A stretch of DNA of 64,000 nucleotides. Origin: an uncultured Lachnospiraceae bacterium. GTDB taxonomy: Bacteria; Bacillota; Clostridia; Lachnospirales; Lachnospiraceae. The DNA lies in assembly GCA_947173495.1 (NCBI GenBank), contig CAMWFQ010000008.1, positions 1-64,000 on the forward strand. The letters are read 5' to 3'. The notes under the pieces are model-generated. The model saw only the letters and a list, made by a program, of their open reading frames with translations. It was not told where the DNA came from and made no database searches. Shown here piece after piece: positions 17,100 to 26,289 of this stretch. Every line of letters begins with the position of its first letter. The stretch's first letter is position 1. Both the position numbers and the translations under genes were made by a program.

Positions 17100-18806
17100 T
17101 CACTTTTTATACAGAACAAATGCTTCATAAGGTTTCACGGTAAGGTTTGGCCTGTCATAGGTATTTTCCAGATTGGAAATAAGACAGGGCGCTCCAATGA
17201 ACTCGTCAGGGAGGGTAAAGTCTGTTTCATGGTCGCAGAAGCTGCATACCACAAGCAGCTTTTCGCTTTTTAAAGATCCGGTCTGAGGAGCAGGCTGACC
17301 GTCGTCTTCCAGAGTCCTGGTGTAAACAAAAAGCGCTTCGCTCTCTTCAAAAAGCAGTTCATATTTTCCATATACCATGACAGGCAGCTCTTTTCTGAGC
17401 GCAATCAATTTTTTATAGAAATGAAACACGGAATCAGAGTCTTTTGTCTGCGCATCGGCATTTATTTCTTTATAATTGGGGTTCACTGCAATCCAGGGCG
17501 TTCCGGAGGTGAATCCGGCCTGAAGGCTGTCATCCCACTGCATGGGAGTTCTGGCGTTGTCGCGGCTTTTGAAAAGCATACAGGGCCAGAAGACTTCATG
17601 AGAAAGAGGGCCTTCTGCGCACCATTCCCGATAAGCGTTGATACTTTCAATGTCTCTGAAATCATCAGGGCTCTTAAAAGGATAGTTGGTCATGCCCAGC
17701 TCTTCTCCCTGATAAATATAGGGTGTGCCCTGCAGCATATGCAGGCAGATGGCAAGCATTTTGGCGGAAACTTCCCTGTAGGCCGGCCGGTCGTCGCCGA
17801 AACGGGAAACGGCTCTGGGCTGGTCGTGATTATCCCAGAACAGACTGTTCCAGGCTTTGCCGTATAATTCGTTCTGCCAGCGGGAAAGTGTTTTCTTCAA
17901 GGTGGTGAGCGGAATCTTCTCGTCTGTCCATTTCCCATATTTTCCGTCGCCCTCTACGTGTTCGAACTGGAACACCATATTCAGCTCACGGGTGTCTTCT
18001 CCGGCATACTGTTTTGCCTGCTGAGTCGTTACGCCGGCGGTTTCACCTACCGTCATAATGTCATATTTTGAAAGTACTTTTTCGTTCATTTCCTGCAGAT
18101 ATCTGTGGACATTGGGGCCGTGAACACAGTAAGGCGCAAAATCTCCATAAAGGTCATGAACCTCACCGTCGGGCATATCCGCTGTCTTTGATATCATACT
18201 GATAACATCCATGCGGAACCCATCGATGCCCTTGTCGCACCACCATGTCATCATATCAAAAACTTCCTGCCGCACCTTCGGATTATCCCAGTTTAAGTCC
18301 GGCTGCTTTCTGGAAAAGAGATGCAGATAGTACATACCGGTAATTTCGTCATACTGCCAGGCGGAACCGCCGAAGCAGGCGCCCCAGTTGTTGGGCGGCG
18401 TATTTGCGTCTTTGCCCTCGCGCCAGATATAGTAATCACGGTATTCATTGTCTTTGGACTTGCGGCTTTCCATAAACCATTTGTGCTCGTCGGAGGTATG
18501 GTTTACCACCAGATCCATGACGATGCGAATGCCCCGTTCATGGGCCTTTGCAAGTAATTCGTCAAAATCATCCATGGTGCCGAATTCCTTCATGACAGCC
18601 TGATAATCGCTGATATCGTAGCCATTATCATCATTAGGGGACTGATAGATAGGGGAGAGCCAGATAACGTCGATCCCCAGATATTTCAGGTAATCCAGAC
18701 GACTGATAATTCCCTGTAAATCGCCGATTCCATCCCCATTGCTGTCCATAAAGCTACGGGGGTAGATCTGATAAATAACTGCTTCTTTCCACCAGGTTTT
18801 AATCAT
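17100..18806 (-). CDS. malL: GH13 oligo-1,6-glucosidase / alpha-glucosidase
   Basis: A 568-residue cytoplasmic alpha-glucosidase of the GH13 oligo-1,6-glucosidase type. The catalytic set is seen as GFRMDVISM (nucleophile Asp200), TVGETAG (acid/base Glu255) and WDNHDQPR (Asp328), with the first-region VVNHTSDEH and the family marker QPDLNWDNP. Val follows the nucleophile, which in yeast isomaltase-type enzymes goes with alpha-1,6 preference. The start ATG 18806 has AAAGGAG upstream. It follows a paralogous GH13 gene by 42 bp, and both follow an AraC gene in the same direction, so it is probably part of one starch or isomalto-oligosaccharide use operon. Confidence 0.92.
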   Translation of the reverse strand: MIKTWWKEAVIYQIYPRSFMDSNGDGIGDLQGIISRLDYLKYLGIDVIWLSPIYQSPNDDNGYDISDYQAVMKEFGTMDDFDELLAKAHERGIRIVMDLVVNHTSDEHKWFMESRKSKDNEYRDYYIWREGKDANTPPNNWGACFGGSAWQYDEITGMYYLHLFSRKQPDLNWDNPKVRQEVFDMMTWWCDKGIDGFRMDVISMISKTADMPDGEVHDLYGDFAPYCVHGPNVHRYLQEMNEKVLSKYDIMTVGETAGVTTQQAKQYAGEDTRELNMVFQFEHVEGDGKYGKWTDEKIPLTTLKKTLSRWQNELYGKAWNSLFWDNHDQPRAVSRFGDDRPAYREVSAKMLAICLHMLQGTPYIYQGEELGMTNYPFKSPDDFRDIESINAYREWCAEGPLSHEVFWPCMLFKSRDNARTPMQWDDSLQAGFTSGTPWIAVNPNYKEINADAQTKDSDSVFHFYKKLIALRKELPVMVYGKYELLFEESEALFVYTRTLEDDGQPAPQTGSLKSEKLLVVCSFCDHETDFTLPDEFIGAPCLISNLENTYDRPNLTVKPYEAFVLYKK

Positions 18807-18848
18807 AATAATTAATCTCCTTTTTCATATAATTGTTCTGCCCGCTTC

Positions 18849-20513
18849 TTACAGTTCCAGAATCAATACCTGATATCCATAGAGCCGGAGCGTTCCGTTC
18901 TCAAGCGCAATATCAGGATAATTGTTTAAAAGTACATTCCGGCACACTCCCGGAAGAGTAACAGACTGCTCTTCCCATTGATAGTTGCCGACTACCAGCA
19001 GTGTCTTATCGCCTTTTCTGTAATAAGCCATCAGATTATGGCGGTCTTCCCATACCGGTTCCAGTGTGCCATATACAATGGTTTCTTTATAGGAAGGATT
19101 CTTGCGAAGCGCAATCATCTTTTTATAAAAATTCCACACAGAATCGGGATCTGAGAGCTGTGCCGCCGCATTGATTGCGGTGTAGTTGGGATTGACTTTA
19201 AGCCAGGGAGTACCGGTGGTAAATCCTGCGTTTGCCTCGTCCGACCACTGCATGGGGGTGCGGGCATTGTCTCTGCTGAATCTGGAAACCGCTTTTAGCG
19301 CTTCATCAGGGGACAGCCCGGCTCTTCGTGCGACATCGTACTGATCCAGGGAGGAAATATCATCCACTTCGTCAATGGAGGAGAAGGACACATTTTCCAT
19401 TCCCAGCTCCTGTCCCTGATAAATAAAGGGAATGCCGCGCAGCATGAAATTCAGGGCTGCCAGCATTTTTTTGCTTTCCAGGCAGCAGTCGCCTGCAGGA
19501 ATATAGCGCGAAACACCCCGGGGCTCGTCGTGATTTTCTATTATATTAGATAAAAATCCGATTTTGCCGACTTTCCGCTGCGATTCAAAACAGCAGTTCC
19601 TGTAATCATCCGGCGTAATTGGCGCCGCATCGTACCAGCCTTTGCCGCTTGCGCCGAAAATCGTTTCGTTGAAATCAAACATGCTGGAGAAATAACCGTC
19701 TTCACCAATAAAATCCGGGATTTCCTCCGGCTTTTCATTGAATACTTCTCCCACAGAAAAGGCGTCGTATTTCCTGAATGTGCGGTCCCGCATCTCGCCC
19801 AGAAATGTGCCAATCCCGCTGGCATCTTTGAGCATTTCATGGATGCTGCAGAGCCCGTCTTCTCTGTCGGGAGCATAATTGCGGAAAGGCAGCGCCTTTT
19901 TGATATTGATAATTGCATCAATCCTGAAACCTGCAAGTCCTTTGTCAAGCCACCAGTTGATGTTCTTGTAGACTTCCTCGCGGACCTCAGGATTTTCCCA
20001 GTTTAAATCGGGCTGTTTTTTATGAAATACATGCAGATACTGCTTATTGGTTCCCGGCAGATCTTCCCACACGGAACCGCCGAAGTAGGAACGCCAGTTG
20101 GTGGGGAGTTTCCCTTCTTCTTTGTCCCGCAGGTAAAAGAAATTTCCATACTTGCCATCCGGATCCTGGCAGGCTTTCTGAAACCATTCATGTTCGTCAG
20201 AGCAATGGTTTACCACCAGATCCATCAGGATATACATATTTCTTTTTTTAGCTTCGGCAATCAGTTCTTCCATATCTTTCATAGTGCCAAAACGCGGATC
20301 AATACTGTAATAATCCGATATATCATATCCCTGGTCAGCCAGGGGAGACTGATAACAGGGAGAGAGCCACAGGATATCTATGCCCAGATCATGCAGATAG
20401 TCCAGTTTGCTGATGATACCCGGAATATCTCCGATGCCGTCTCCATTTGAGTCATAAAAGCTTTTGGGATAAATTTGATATGCTACTTTGTCATGCCACC
20501 ATTTTTTGATCAT
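18849..20513 (-). CDS. GH13 glucan alpha-glucosidase (second paralogue)
   Basis: A 554-residue GH13 enzyme closely related to its downstream neighbour. Catalytic motifs: GFRIDAIIN (Asp199), SVGEVFN (Glu256), IENHDEPR (Asp329), and VVNHCSDEH. Ala rather than Val follows the nucleophile, so linkage preference may differ from the neighbour; oligo-1,6-, dextran- or trehalose-related activity cannot be separated from sequence alone. The preferred start is ATG 20513 after GAGGAGAGGTG; an ATG at 20579 adds a Cys/Lys-rich tail without homology. There is no signal peptide, so substrates must be imported. Confidence 0.88.
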   Translation of the reverse strand: MIKKWWHDKVAYQIYPKSFYDSNGDGIGDIPGIISKLDYLHDLGIDILWLSPCYQSPLADQGYDISDYYSIDPRFGTMKDMEELIAEAKKRNMYILMDLVVNHCSDEHEWFQKACQDPDGKYGNFFYLRDKEEGKLPTNWRSYFGGSVWEDLPGTNKQYLHVFHKKQPDLNWENPEVREEVYKNINWWLDKGLAGFRIDAIINIKKALPFRNYAPDREDGLCSIHEMLKDASGIGTFLGEMRDRTFRKYDAFSVGEVFNEKPEEIPDFIGEDGYFSSMFDFNETIFGASGKGWYDAAPITPDDYRNCCFESQRKVGKIGFLSNIIENHDEPRGVSRYIPAGDCCLESKKMLAALNFMLRGIPFIYQGQELGMENVSFSSIDEVDDISSLDQYDVARRAGLSPDEALKAVSRFSRDNARTPMQWSDEANAGFTTGTPWLKVNPNYTAINAAAQLSDPDSVWNFYKKMIALRKNPSYKETIVYGTLEPVWEDRHNLMAYYRKGDKTLLVVGNYQWEEQSVTLPGVCRNVLLNNYPDIALENGTLRLYGYQVLILEL

Positions 20514-20679
20514 TGCCGCACCTCTCCTCGCAGGTTTTTTGTTTATATATATTTTCTGCCAGCGGCAGGCCGGGCACATACATGCTTACGCGTCCTTTTG
20601 ACGACTGCCGCTCCGTTAAATTCATTTTAATGACCTGTAAAGTGAAAGTCTTACCTTTATTTGATTAAAAACTACGGTA

Positions 20680-21591
20680 TTATGACTTTTTCCTGTACTG
20701 CAGGGGAGTGGTGCCTGTCAACTTACGAAACTCCTTCATAAAGTTTCCGAGATGATTAAACCCGCATTCCAGACAGACATCCGTCACGGCGATATCCGTA
20801 TTTTCCAGCAGACGCATTGACTGTTTGATTCGATATTCGTTGATATAAGCAATTGGCGGACGGCCGATTGCCTTTTTAAACAGGCGGCAGAAATATTGTT
20901 CGTTTAAATTAACCTGTCTTGCCAAATCCGATATATAGATTTTATTCTGATAGTTATCGCTTATATAGGTCAGAACTGTTTTGATGCTTTCCACACGCTT
21001 GTCCAGGTTTTTTTCGGTAGGCGTAAAGAGCCGGCTGCCGGAAAGCGCAGCGAGAATAAGAAGTAAGGAAGCCTTGATGGTAAGCTGACTGGTAAAATTT
21101 TCGGTAACAAGCCCGCAGTCCGGAAGGCCCTCTGACGGGAGCTGTCCGAAAGACCGCATGATATCTCTAAACGCGTTTCTGACGGGAAGGAAGGCAGGAT
21201 GCTGCGGCGTGAGGCAGCGGGGGAAAAGAAGCTTTCCGTTTTGGATAGGCTTGATCAGGTGAATCTGCGCTTCGTCACGGGAGTCAAGGCTTAAGATATC
21301 CGGGGAAAAAACCACGGCATCCTCGAAGTGGCTGTCTGAGGTTTCCGTGATAATACTGTGCAGTTCTCCCGGATTAATAAAACAAAAGCATTCATCCGGA
21401 ACAGGGAAAGATTCCATATTTATTTCCAGCCGGAATTTTCCGCCGGAAAAGTACAGTATTTCCACCTCCTCATGCCAGTGATGCTTAACAAGAGTTCCTT
21501 TTCCGATAGAGTGGGTGCGGTAAATAGCACAGGGAAAGGATTGAGTGCCGTGGGGGCGGATTTCTTTTAAAAGGGAGGGCTGCTGTTCCAT
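20680..21591 (-). CDS. AraC-family regulator of the GH13 operon
   Basis: A 303-residue regulator with an N-terminal cupin sensor (LVKHHWHEEVEILYFSGG, CFINPGELHSI) and a C-terminal AraC domain beginning near residue 205: VLTYISDNYQNKIYISDLAR, VNLNEQYFCRLFKKAIG and VCLECGFNHLGNFMKEFRKLTG. The start ATG 21591 follows AAAGGAG; upstream ATGs have no ribosome site. It lies 166 bp upstream of the GH13 genes on the same strand and probably senses a glucan oligosaccharide to control them. The gene is divergent from the ArsR-type regulator. Confidence 0.9.
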   Translation of the reverse strand: MEQQPSLLKEIRPHGTQSFPCAIYRTHSIGKGTLVKHHWHEEVEILYFSGGKFRLEINMESFPVPDECFCFINPGELHSIITETSDSHFEDAVVFSPDILSLDSRDEAQIHLIKPIQNGKLLFPRCLTPQHPAFLPVRNAFRDIMRSFGQLPSEGLPDCGLVTENFTSQLTIKASLLLILAALSGSRLFTPTEKNLDKRVESIKTVLTYISDNYQNKIYISDLARQVNLNEQYFCRLFKKAIGRPPIAYINEYRIKQSMRLLENTDIAVTDVCLECGFNHLGNFMKEFRKLTGTTPLQYRKKS

Positions 21592-21762
21592 TAGACTGCT
21601 CCTTTGCATAATCGTTGTAAAAAAGCTATCATTATATAGAGGGAAAGTCAAGAAAACAGATGTTGATTTATTGTAATTTACAGGGAAGCTGTGTATAATA
21701 ATGGAGGTAAAACCTGTCAATTAAATGATGAAATATCATTTTTCTGAAAAGAGAAATTTGCC

Positions 21763-22686
21763 ATGGCTAAAATTAAAGAATATTTATTGGAAGATACGGA
21801 AGCGATCTGCGAGCTGGGCAGAGCAATATCATCTCCCGTCAGGCTGGAGATCCTGAGACTGCTTGTTGAGAGTAATCTGAATATAGGGGAGATTGCAAGG
21901 AAAATGGATCTTCCCCAGTCCAGCACGGCGTTTCATTTAAAGCTCCTTGAAAAGGCGGGGCTGGCACGGATGGAAGAACGTCCGGGAAATCACGGGACCA
22001 TGAAGGTATACAGCCGGAAAACAGATTTTGCCAATATTTGTCTTGTGCCCAGAAATATGGATATTAATGAGATAACAAGGGTCGAAATGCCGGTGGGCGC
22101 ATATGTGGACTGTTCTGTCTGGCCGACCTGTGGACTCTGTGCTCCGGATGGGGTGATCGGGATGGAAGACAAGGAATACAGCTTTTATCTGGGAGAGAGA
22201 AGCCGGGCCGGACTGCTGTGGACTTCCGGAGGTTATGTGAAGTATCGATTCCCGAATTACCTTCCTCCCAATCGATGTCCGGTCAGCTTAAAGCTCAGCA
22301 TGGAGATCTGTTCAGAGGCGCCGGGATATGCGGAAGGATGGAAATCGGATATCACCATGTGGGTAAACGAAAAGGAGTGTGCCATGTGGACAAGCACGGA
22401 TGACTACGGTTCCCGGCGGGGGCGCCTGACTCCTGATTTCTGGGGAACCGGCTCCACCCAGTTCGGGGTTCTGGTGGTCTGGGAAATCAGGGAGGACGGA
22501 AGTTATGTGAATCGTGTGAAGGTGTCGGATATCAATATTCAGGACTTAAAGCTGGAAGAATATCCGTATATTGAAATGATGATTGGAAATAAGGAAGATG
22601 CAAAATATGTGGGAGGATTTAATCTGTTTGGCAAAACCTTCGGGGATTATGAGCAGGATATCCTCCTGGAACTGGAATATCGTTAA
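21763..22686 (+). CDS. ArsR-type winged-helix regulator with large C-terminal domain
   Basis: A 307-residue protein. Residues about 12-85 form an ArsR-type winged helix (ISSPVRLEILRLLVESNLN, IGEIARKMDLPQSSTAFHLK as recognition helix, and a wing near GTMKVYS). The remaining 200 residues are beta-rich with conserved Trp/Gly positions and three cysteines in CSVWPTCGLC; I take this as an effector domain, probably for a sugar, because the gene sits before an ABC sugar importer operon. A palindromic stretch AAATGAT-N5-ATCATTT at 21723-21741 just upstream may be its own operator. The two palindromes around the importer promoter are its likely targets. Confidence 0.8.
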   Translation: MAKIKEYLLEDTEAICELGRAISSPVRLEILRLLVESNLNIGEIARKMDLPQSSTAFHLKLLEKAGLARMEERPGNHGTMKVYSRKTDFANICLVPRNMDINEITRVEMPVGAYVDCSVWPTCGLCAPDGVIGMEDKEYSFYLGERSRAGLLWTSGGYVKYRFPNYLPPNRCPVSLKLSMEICSEAPGYAEGWKSDITMWVNEKECAMWTSTDDYGSRRGRLTPDFWGTGSTQFGVLVVWEIREDGSYVNRVKVSDINIQDLKLEEYPYIEMMIGNKEDAKYVGGFNLFGKTFGDYEQDILLELEYR

Positions 22687-22689
22687 AGC

Positions 22690-22727
22690 GAGAACCGCCG
22701 GAAGAAACTTAATTCTTTCGGCGGTTC
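22690..22727 (+). terminator. Terminator of the ArsR-type gene
   Basis: AGAACCGCCGGAAGAA and TTCTTTCGGCGGTTCT pair with a single mismatch around a 6-nt loop, 4 bp after the stop codon. The T-tract is weak. Confidence 0.65.
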
Positions 22728-22730
22728 TCT

Positions 22731-22885
22731 GTATGCGCAGCACACACCCCGCGCGTGAGCAGGGGAAGATAGCTCTTCCCTGCTCGGTTGTGCAGAGGCG
22801 CACAGGAAGATTTGCTGCTTACGCAGCATGCGTCCCGCACGCGAGCAGGGAGAAAACCTCTCCTGCTCGATTTTAACAGCAGAAC
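22731..22885. repeat. Two copies of a palindromic repeat family
   Basis: Copy one (about 22731-22795) opens TATGCGCAGCACACACCCCG and has a stem GAGCAGGGGAAG/CTTCCCTGCTC. Copy two (about 22820-22885) opens CTTACGCAGCATGCGTCCCG and has a stem GAGCAGG/CCTGCTC around GAGAAAACCTCT. They lie between a terminator and the importer promoter region. Related copies are at 16.59 and 37.58 kb. The stem sequences vary while pairing is kept, suggesting selection on RNA or DNA structure. Confidence 0.75.
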
Positions 22886-22920
22886 TGGTCGGAGGCTTGG
22901 AAGGAAATAAGCATATTTAA

Positions 22921-22935
22921 AACAATAATATTGTT
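22921..22935. promoter_or_regulatory. Upstream copy of a 15-bp palindromic operator
   Basis: AACAATAATATTGTT, a palindrome apart from its central base, lies 49 bp upstream of the importer -35 box. A one-mismatch copy begins exactly 105 bp downstream. Confidence 0.65.
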
Positions 22936-22984
22936 ATAAATATAAAATTATACTACATAAAGCATAAAAAATAATTGAAAAATA

Positions 22985-23013
22985 TTGACCAGATATTATT
23001 TTTGCTATATACT
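22985..23013 (+). promoter_or_regulatory. Promoter of the ABC sugar importer operon
   Basis: TTGACC at 22985-22990 and TATACT at 23008-23013 are 17 bp apart. The predicted start of RNA is about 23020, directly before the downstream palindrome. Confidence 0.8.
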
Positions 23014-23025
23014 TTATAAATAAAT

Positions 23026-23040
23026 AACAATAATACTGTT
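23026..23040. promoter_or_regulatory. Downstream copy of the 15-bp palindromic operator
   Basis: AACAATAATACTGTT differs by one base from the upstream copy and covers the start of the transcribed region, a position typical for a repressor site. Confidence 0.65.
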
Positions 23041-23089
23041 ATTATTTTGGAACATAGGAGAATGGCAAAAAGAATCAGGAGGAAAAATC

Positions 23090-24410
23090 ATGAAGAAAAG
23101 AAAATTATATGTTGCAGCAGCTTTGGCAGGTCTGGCGTTAGGATTAGCTGCCTGCGGCAAGACGGCGGATACCCCGAAAACATCAGAAGGAGCCGGGGGG
23201 GGGTAAAAGTGAATCGACTCAGACAGAGACGGCAGTATCTCAGAACGAATCCGGAGAGGTGGTGGAAGTAAATTTCTGGTCGCTGTTTACCGGAGATGAC
23301 GGCGTGACCATGGATGCCATTGTGAAGCAGTTTAATGACGAGCACCCGGATATCAAGGTGACTCATATTGCCATGGAGGCTACATCCGACTTATATGTAA
23401 AGCTCCCTATGGTGGCGGGGGATGACAACCAGGCGCCGGATCTTGCCGTGACACACAATAACTATATTCCTTATCTCGCAGAAAAAGGAGCCATCCAGCC
23501 CATTGACCCTCTGGTGGAGGGATTTGACAATCTCACCAGGGATCACTTCAACAGCGTTGATATGGCGGATTACGATGGGAAGCGCTATGGCGTGATCCTT
23601 GACTTCCCGTCGGCTGTGGTTTACGGCAACAAGGCCCTGATCGAGCAGTATTATCCGGAAATGATAGAAGATTATGTTGTGACCTGGGATGAGATTTATG
23701 AACTGGGCGACCGCCTGGCAGCGGATAATGTGATTGATCAGATCAAGCCTCTGGTGGGAAGCTTTGCAAGAAACGATGTGTTGCAGACCTTTGTGACACA
23801 GGGAGGAACCTATTCGGAAGACGGCAAGACGCTGGCACTTGATAAGGAAATATTAAAGAAAGCACAGGGAGAATGGAAAAATCTGTATGACAAGGGATAC
23901 TTCATGGAGGAGGATTCCGACGCTATGGGCATGTTCGCTATGGGAGAAAGCGTGTTTGTAACGGGCGGAACCTGGAACCTGAATATGGTCAATACCTACG
24001 GACTGGATTATATTATGCTCCCCTGCGTTCAGTATGATACGAATAATGTGATAACCTATGCGGCAGCCCATACCTTTGTAATGCCGCAGAGAAATTATAC
24101 AGATGAGAAAAAACAGGCTGTGGGAGAATTTATCAGCTGGTTTGAAGATCATGCCATGCTGTGGGCGGAGGCTGGTTCCATTGTCGCCTATAAAGAGGTG
24201 GCTGAGAGCGAAGCCTTTGCAAATCTTCCCCAGGCTATGGTGGACAAAGTAGATACCAGACACTGGTGTCCTACCTTCCTGTACAGCAGTGTCTGTGATG
24301 CAACCATAAGCTCTTTTGGGTTCCAGAGCGTGTATGGCCATATGACGCTTGACGAGTATGCGGACGCTGTGATGTCCAAAATTGAAGCAGAGATAGAAGC
24401 CCAGAAATAA
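23090..24410 (+). CDS. ABC sugar importer binding lipoprotein, frameshifted at a nine-G run
   Basis: A solute-binding protein for a CUT1-type sugar importer. The start ATG 23090 (AGGAGGAAAAATC upstream) gives a signal peptide with lipobox GLAACG. At 23195-23203 nine consecutive G put the frame onto TAA. With eight G the frame would continue through GKSESTQTETAV into EVNFWSLFTGDDG and a normal binding-protein domain (GDDNQAPDLAVTHNNYIPYL, YPEMIEDYVVTWDEIYELGD as recognisable parts) to 24410, giving about 439 residues. The downstream part alone is open from GTG 23259 but would lack export. The operon continues with two permeases. No ATPase gene is nearby, as is common when a shared MsmK-type ATPase serves several importers. 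Confidence 0.85.
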
Positions 24411-24459
24411 GGGCTTCTTATCAGACATCAGTTTGGACATAGGGAAGGAGGATAAGACA

Positions 24460-25392
24460 GTGCAGGAGATGAAAAAGAAAAATCGAAAAAGAATGCGGCA
24501 CTGGTATGTTCCATTTTTGTTTTTGCTGCCGCATCTCATAGTGTTTGTCTGTTTCAATCTGTTTCCGTCTCTGGCAGGCATCTATGCCGCTTTTACAAAA
24601 TGGGATCTGGGAAAGGCTCCTCAATGGATAGGGCTTGAGAACTTAAAAACAATTTTTACTGATCAGAGTTCTCTGTTTTACTGGGAACTCAGGTGGGGAC
24701 TGCGGAATACCTGTCTGTTTGTACTGATCGCAGTTCCGTTTCGAATTATTGTGCCTTTGCTTCTGGCAGCGGCTTTAAACAGCAAATGTCCGGGTTATAA
24801 GCTTTATCAGACGATTTTTTATCTGCCTGCACTGTTGTCCTTGTCCGTTGTTATGGGAGCATGGAATTACATGTTTAACACCAATTATGGGATTATCAAT
24901 AATTTCCTGGGACTCGGAAATCTTTCCTGGACAAAGACGGTTCCCCTGAACTGGGCGGCAATCATCATTATAACGGTCTGGTGGGGAACAGGAAGCAATA
25001 TGGTGATCTATCAGGCTGCTCTGGCCGGAATACCTGCGGACATACTGGAGGCTTCCAGGGTGGACGGCGCGAATTGTGTACAGAGATTTTTCCGAATTGT
25101 TCTTCCGGCTATGAAATACCCGATTTCCTATACGCTTGCCATGAGCATGATTGCGGAGTTTAATGTATGGGGACAGCCGGGGATGTTTAATAAAGGCGGT
25201 CCTGTAGTGGAAATTGTCAATGGATTTGCACGTAACTCCAATATGATGCTGATGCAGTATATCAGAGATGCAGGATTCCAGGGAGCGTACGGCTCTAACC
25301 CGGGGATAGCGTCCGCAATGGCATTGATTCTGGGATGTATCATGGTAGTGGTGTCCCTGATTCAGGTACATCTGATGCAGAAGAACAGCTAG
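24460..25392 (+). CDS. ABC sugar importer permease, MalF type
   Basis: A protein of about 310 residues with six predicted membrane segments. The first is VPFLFLLPHLIVFVCF, and the ATPase-contact loop is EASRVDGANCVQRFFRIVLP, matching the EAA motif of importer permeases. The chosen start is GTG 24460, eight bases after GGAGG; an ATG at 24469 is too far from it. It lies 49 bp after the binding-protein gene and 12 bp before the second permease start. It should form the translocation pore with that protein. Confidence 0.92.
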   Translation: MQEMKKKNRKRMRHWYVPFLFLLPHLIVFVCFNLFPSLAGIYAAFTKWDLGKAPQWIGLENLKTIFTDQSSLFYWELRWGLRNTCLFVLIAVPFRIIVPLLLAAALNSKCPGYKLYQTIFYLPALLSLSVVMGAWNYMFNTNYGIINNFLGLGNLSWTKTVPLNWAAIIIITVWWGTGSNMVIYQAALAGIPADILEASRVDGANCVQRFFRIVLPAMKYPISYTLAMSMIAEFNVWGQPGMFNKGGPVVEIVNGFARNSNMMLMQYIRDAGFQGAYGSNPGIASAMALILGCIMVVVSLIQVHLMQKNS

Positions 25393-25404
25393 GGGGTGGT
25401 TAAG

Positions 25405-26268
25405 ATGGAAAAACGAAGAACAAAGATGTTACAGAAAAGAAATCTGTCCGCCTGGCTGTTGAGCATGGTTCTGGCTGTGATTGCCGTATGCTGGATCATG
25501 CCTGTAGTGGCAGGAGCGTTTACCAGCTTTAAATCGAATCTTGAGGTAAAGATGTTTGCAAGGGATCTGAATCTGATTCCGCATAACTGGACGCTGGAAA
25601 ACTATGAATATGTGGTAAATTATCCGACTCTTTCGATTTACAAAGCAATGGGAAACACGGTTATTGTCTGTATCGTAAGTATTGTTTTGACATTGCTTTT
25701 GTGTACCATGTCGGCTTATGGATTTGAGCGGTTTGAATTTAAGGGGAAGGAGACCCTGTTCTGGACCCTGTTTACCCTGAGCAGTATTCCCAATGTGGTA
25801 GCCCTTGTTCCCCAGTATACGTTTTATACCTGGCTGGGATGGATCGACCGGCTTCCCTCCATCATTGCACCTACTGTTGCGGATGTGTTTTATATTTTCC
25901 TGATCCGTAATTTCATGAAGGGAATTCCGAAGGAGCTGGAGGAAGCGGCCAGAATCGATGGGGCCGGCGAACTGAAGATATTAGCGCTGGTGGAGGCGCC
26001 GCTGCTGAAACCGGTGCTGACGATTGTGGGAATTTTCAAATTCAGCGGTGCCTGGAATGACTTCCTCTGGCCTTCTATTGCCATCACCACACCGACCCAT
26101 TCCACCATCACACCGGCGATCAGACTGCTGAATGATTCTTATGGAGGAATGCCGGAGAGGCTTTTGGCGGGATGTATGCTGGCCATGCTCCCCACGCTGG
26201 TCGTCTATCTTGTTTTCAGAAAGCAGTTTTTGAAGGGTCTTGATGTGGGCTCGGGAGTGAAAGGATAA
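25405..26268 (+). CDS. ABC sugar importer permease, MalG type
   Basis: A 287-residue inner-membrane protein with six segments (first near SAWLLSMVLAVIAVCWIMPV). The EAA loop ELEEAARIDGAGELKILALV contacts the ATPase. The start ATG 25405 follows AGGGGGTGG; the GTG at 25396 lies within that site. It pairs with the MalF-type permease just upstream. The substrate is probably an oligosaccharide handled by the esterase and GH2 enzyme encoded next. Confidence 0.92.
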   Translation: MEKRRTKMLQKRNLSAWLLSMVLAVIAVCWIMPVVAGAFTSFKSNLEVKMFARDLNLIPHNWTLENYEYVVNYPTLSIYKAMGNTVIVCIVSIVLTLLLCTMSAYGFERFEFKGKETLFWTLFTLSSIPNVVALVPQYTFYTWLGWIDRLPSIIAPTVADVFYIFLIRNFMKGIPKELEEAARIDGAGELKILALVEAPLLKPVLTIVGIFKFSGAWNDFLWPSIAITTPTHSTITPAIRLLNDSYGGMPERLLAGCMLAMLPTLVVYLVFRKQFLKGLDVGSGVKG

Positions 26269-26289
26269 GGTGGAAGAGAGGGTAAAAGA

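Noticed and set aside
20560-20620. Similarity of TTACGCGTCC-type sequence to the palindromic repeat family and to 11921-11940
   Set aside because: Only about ten bases match and no stem follows; too short to count as a copy.
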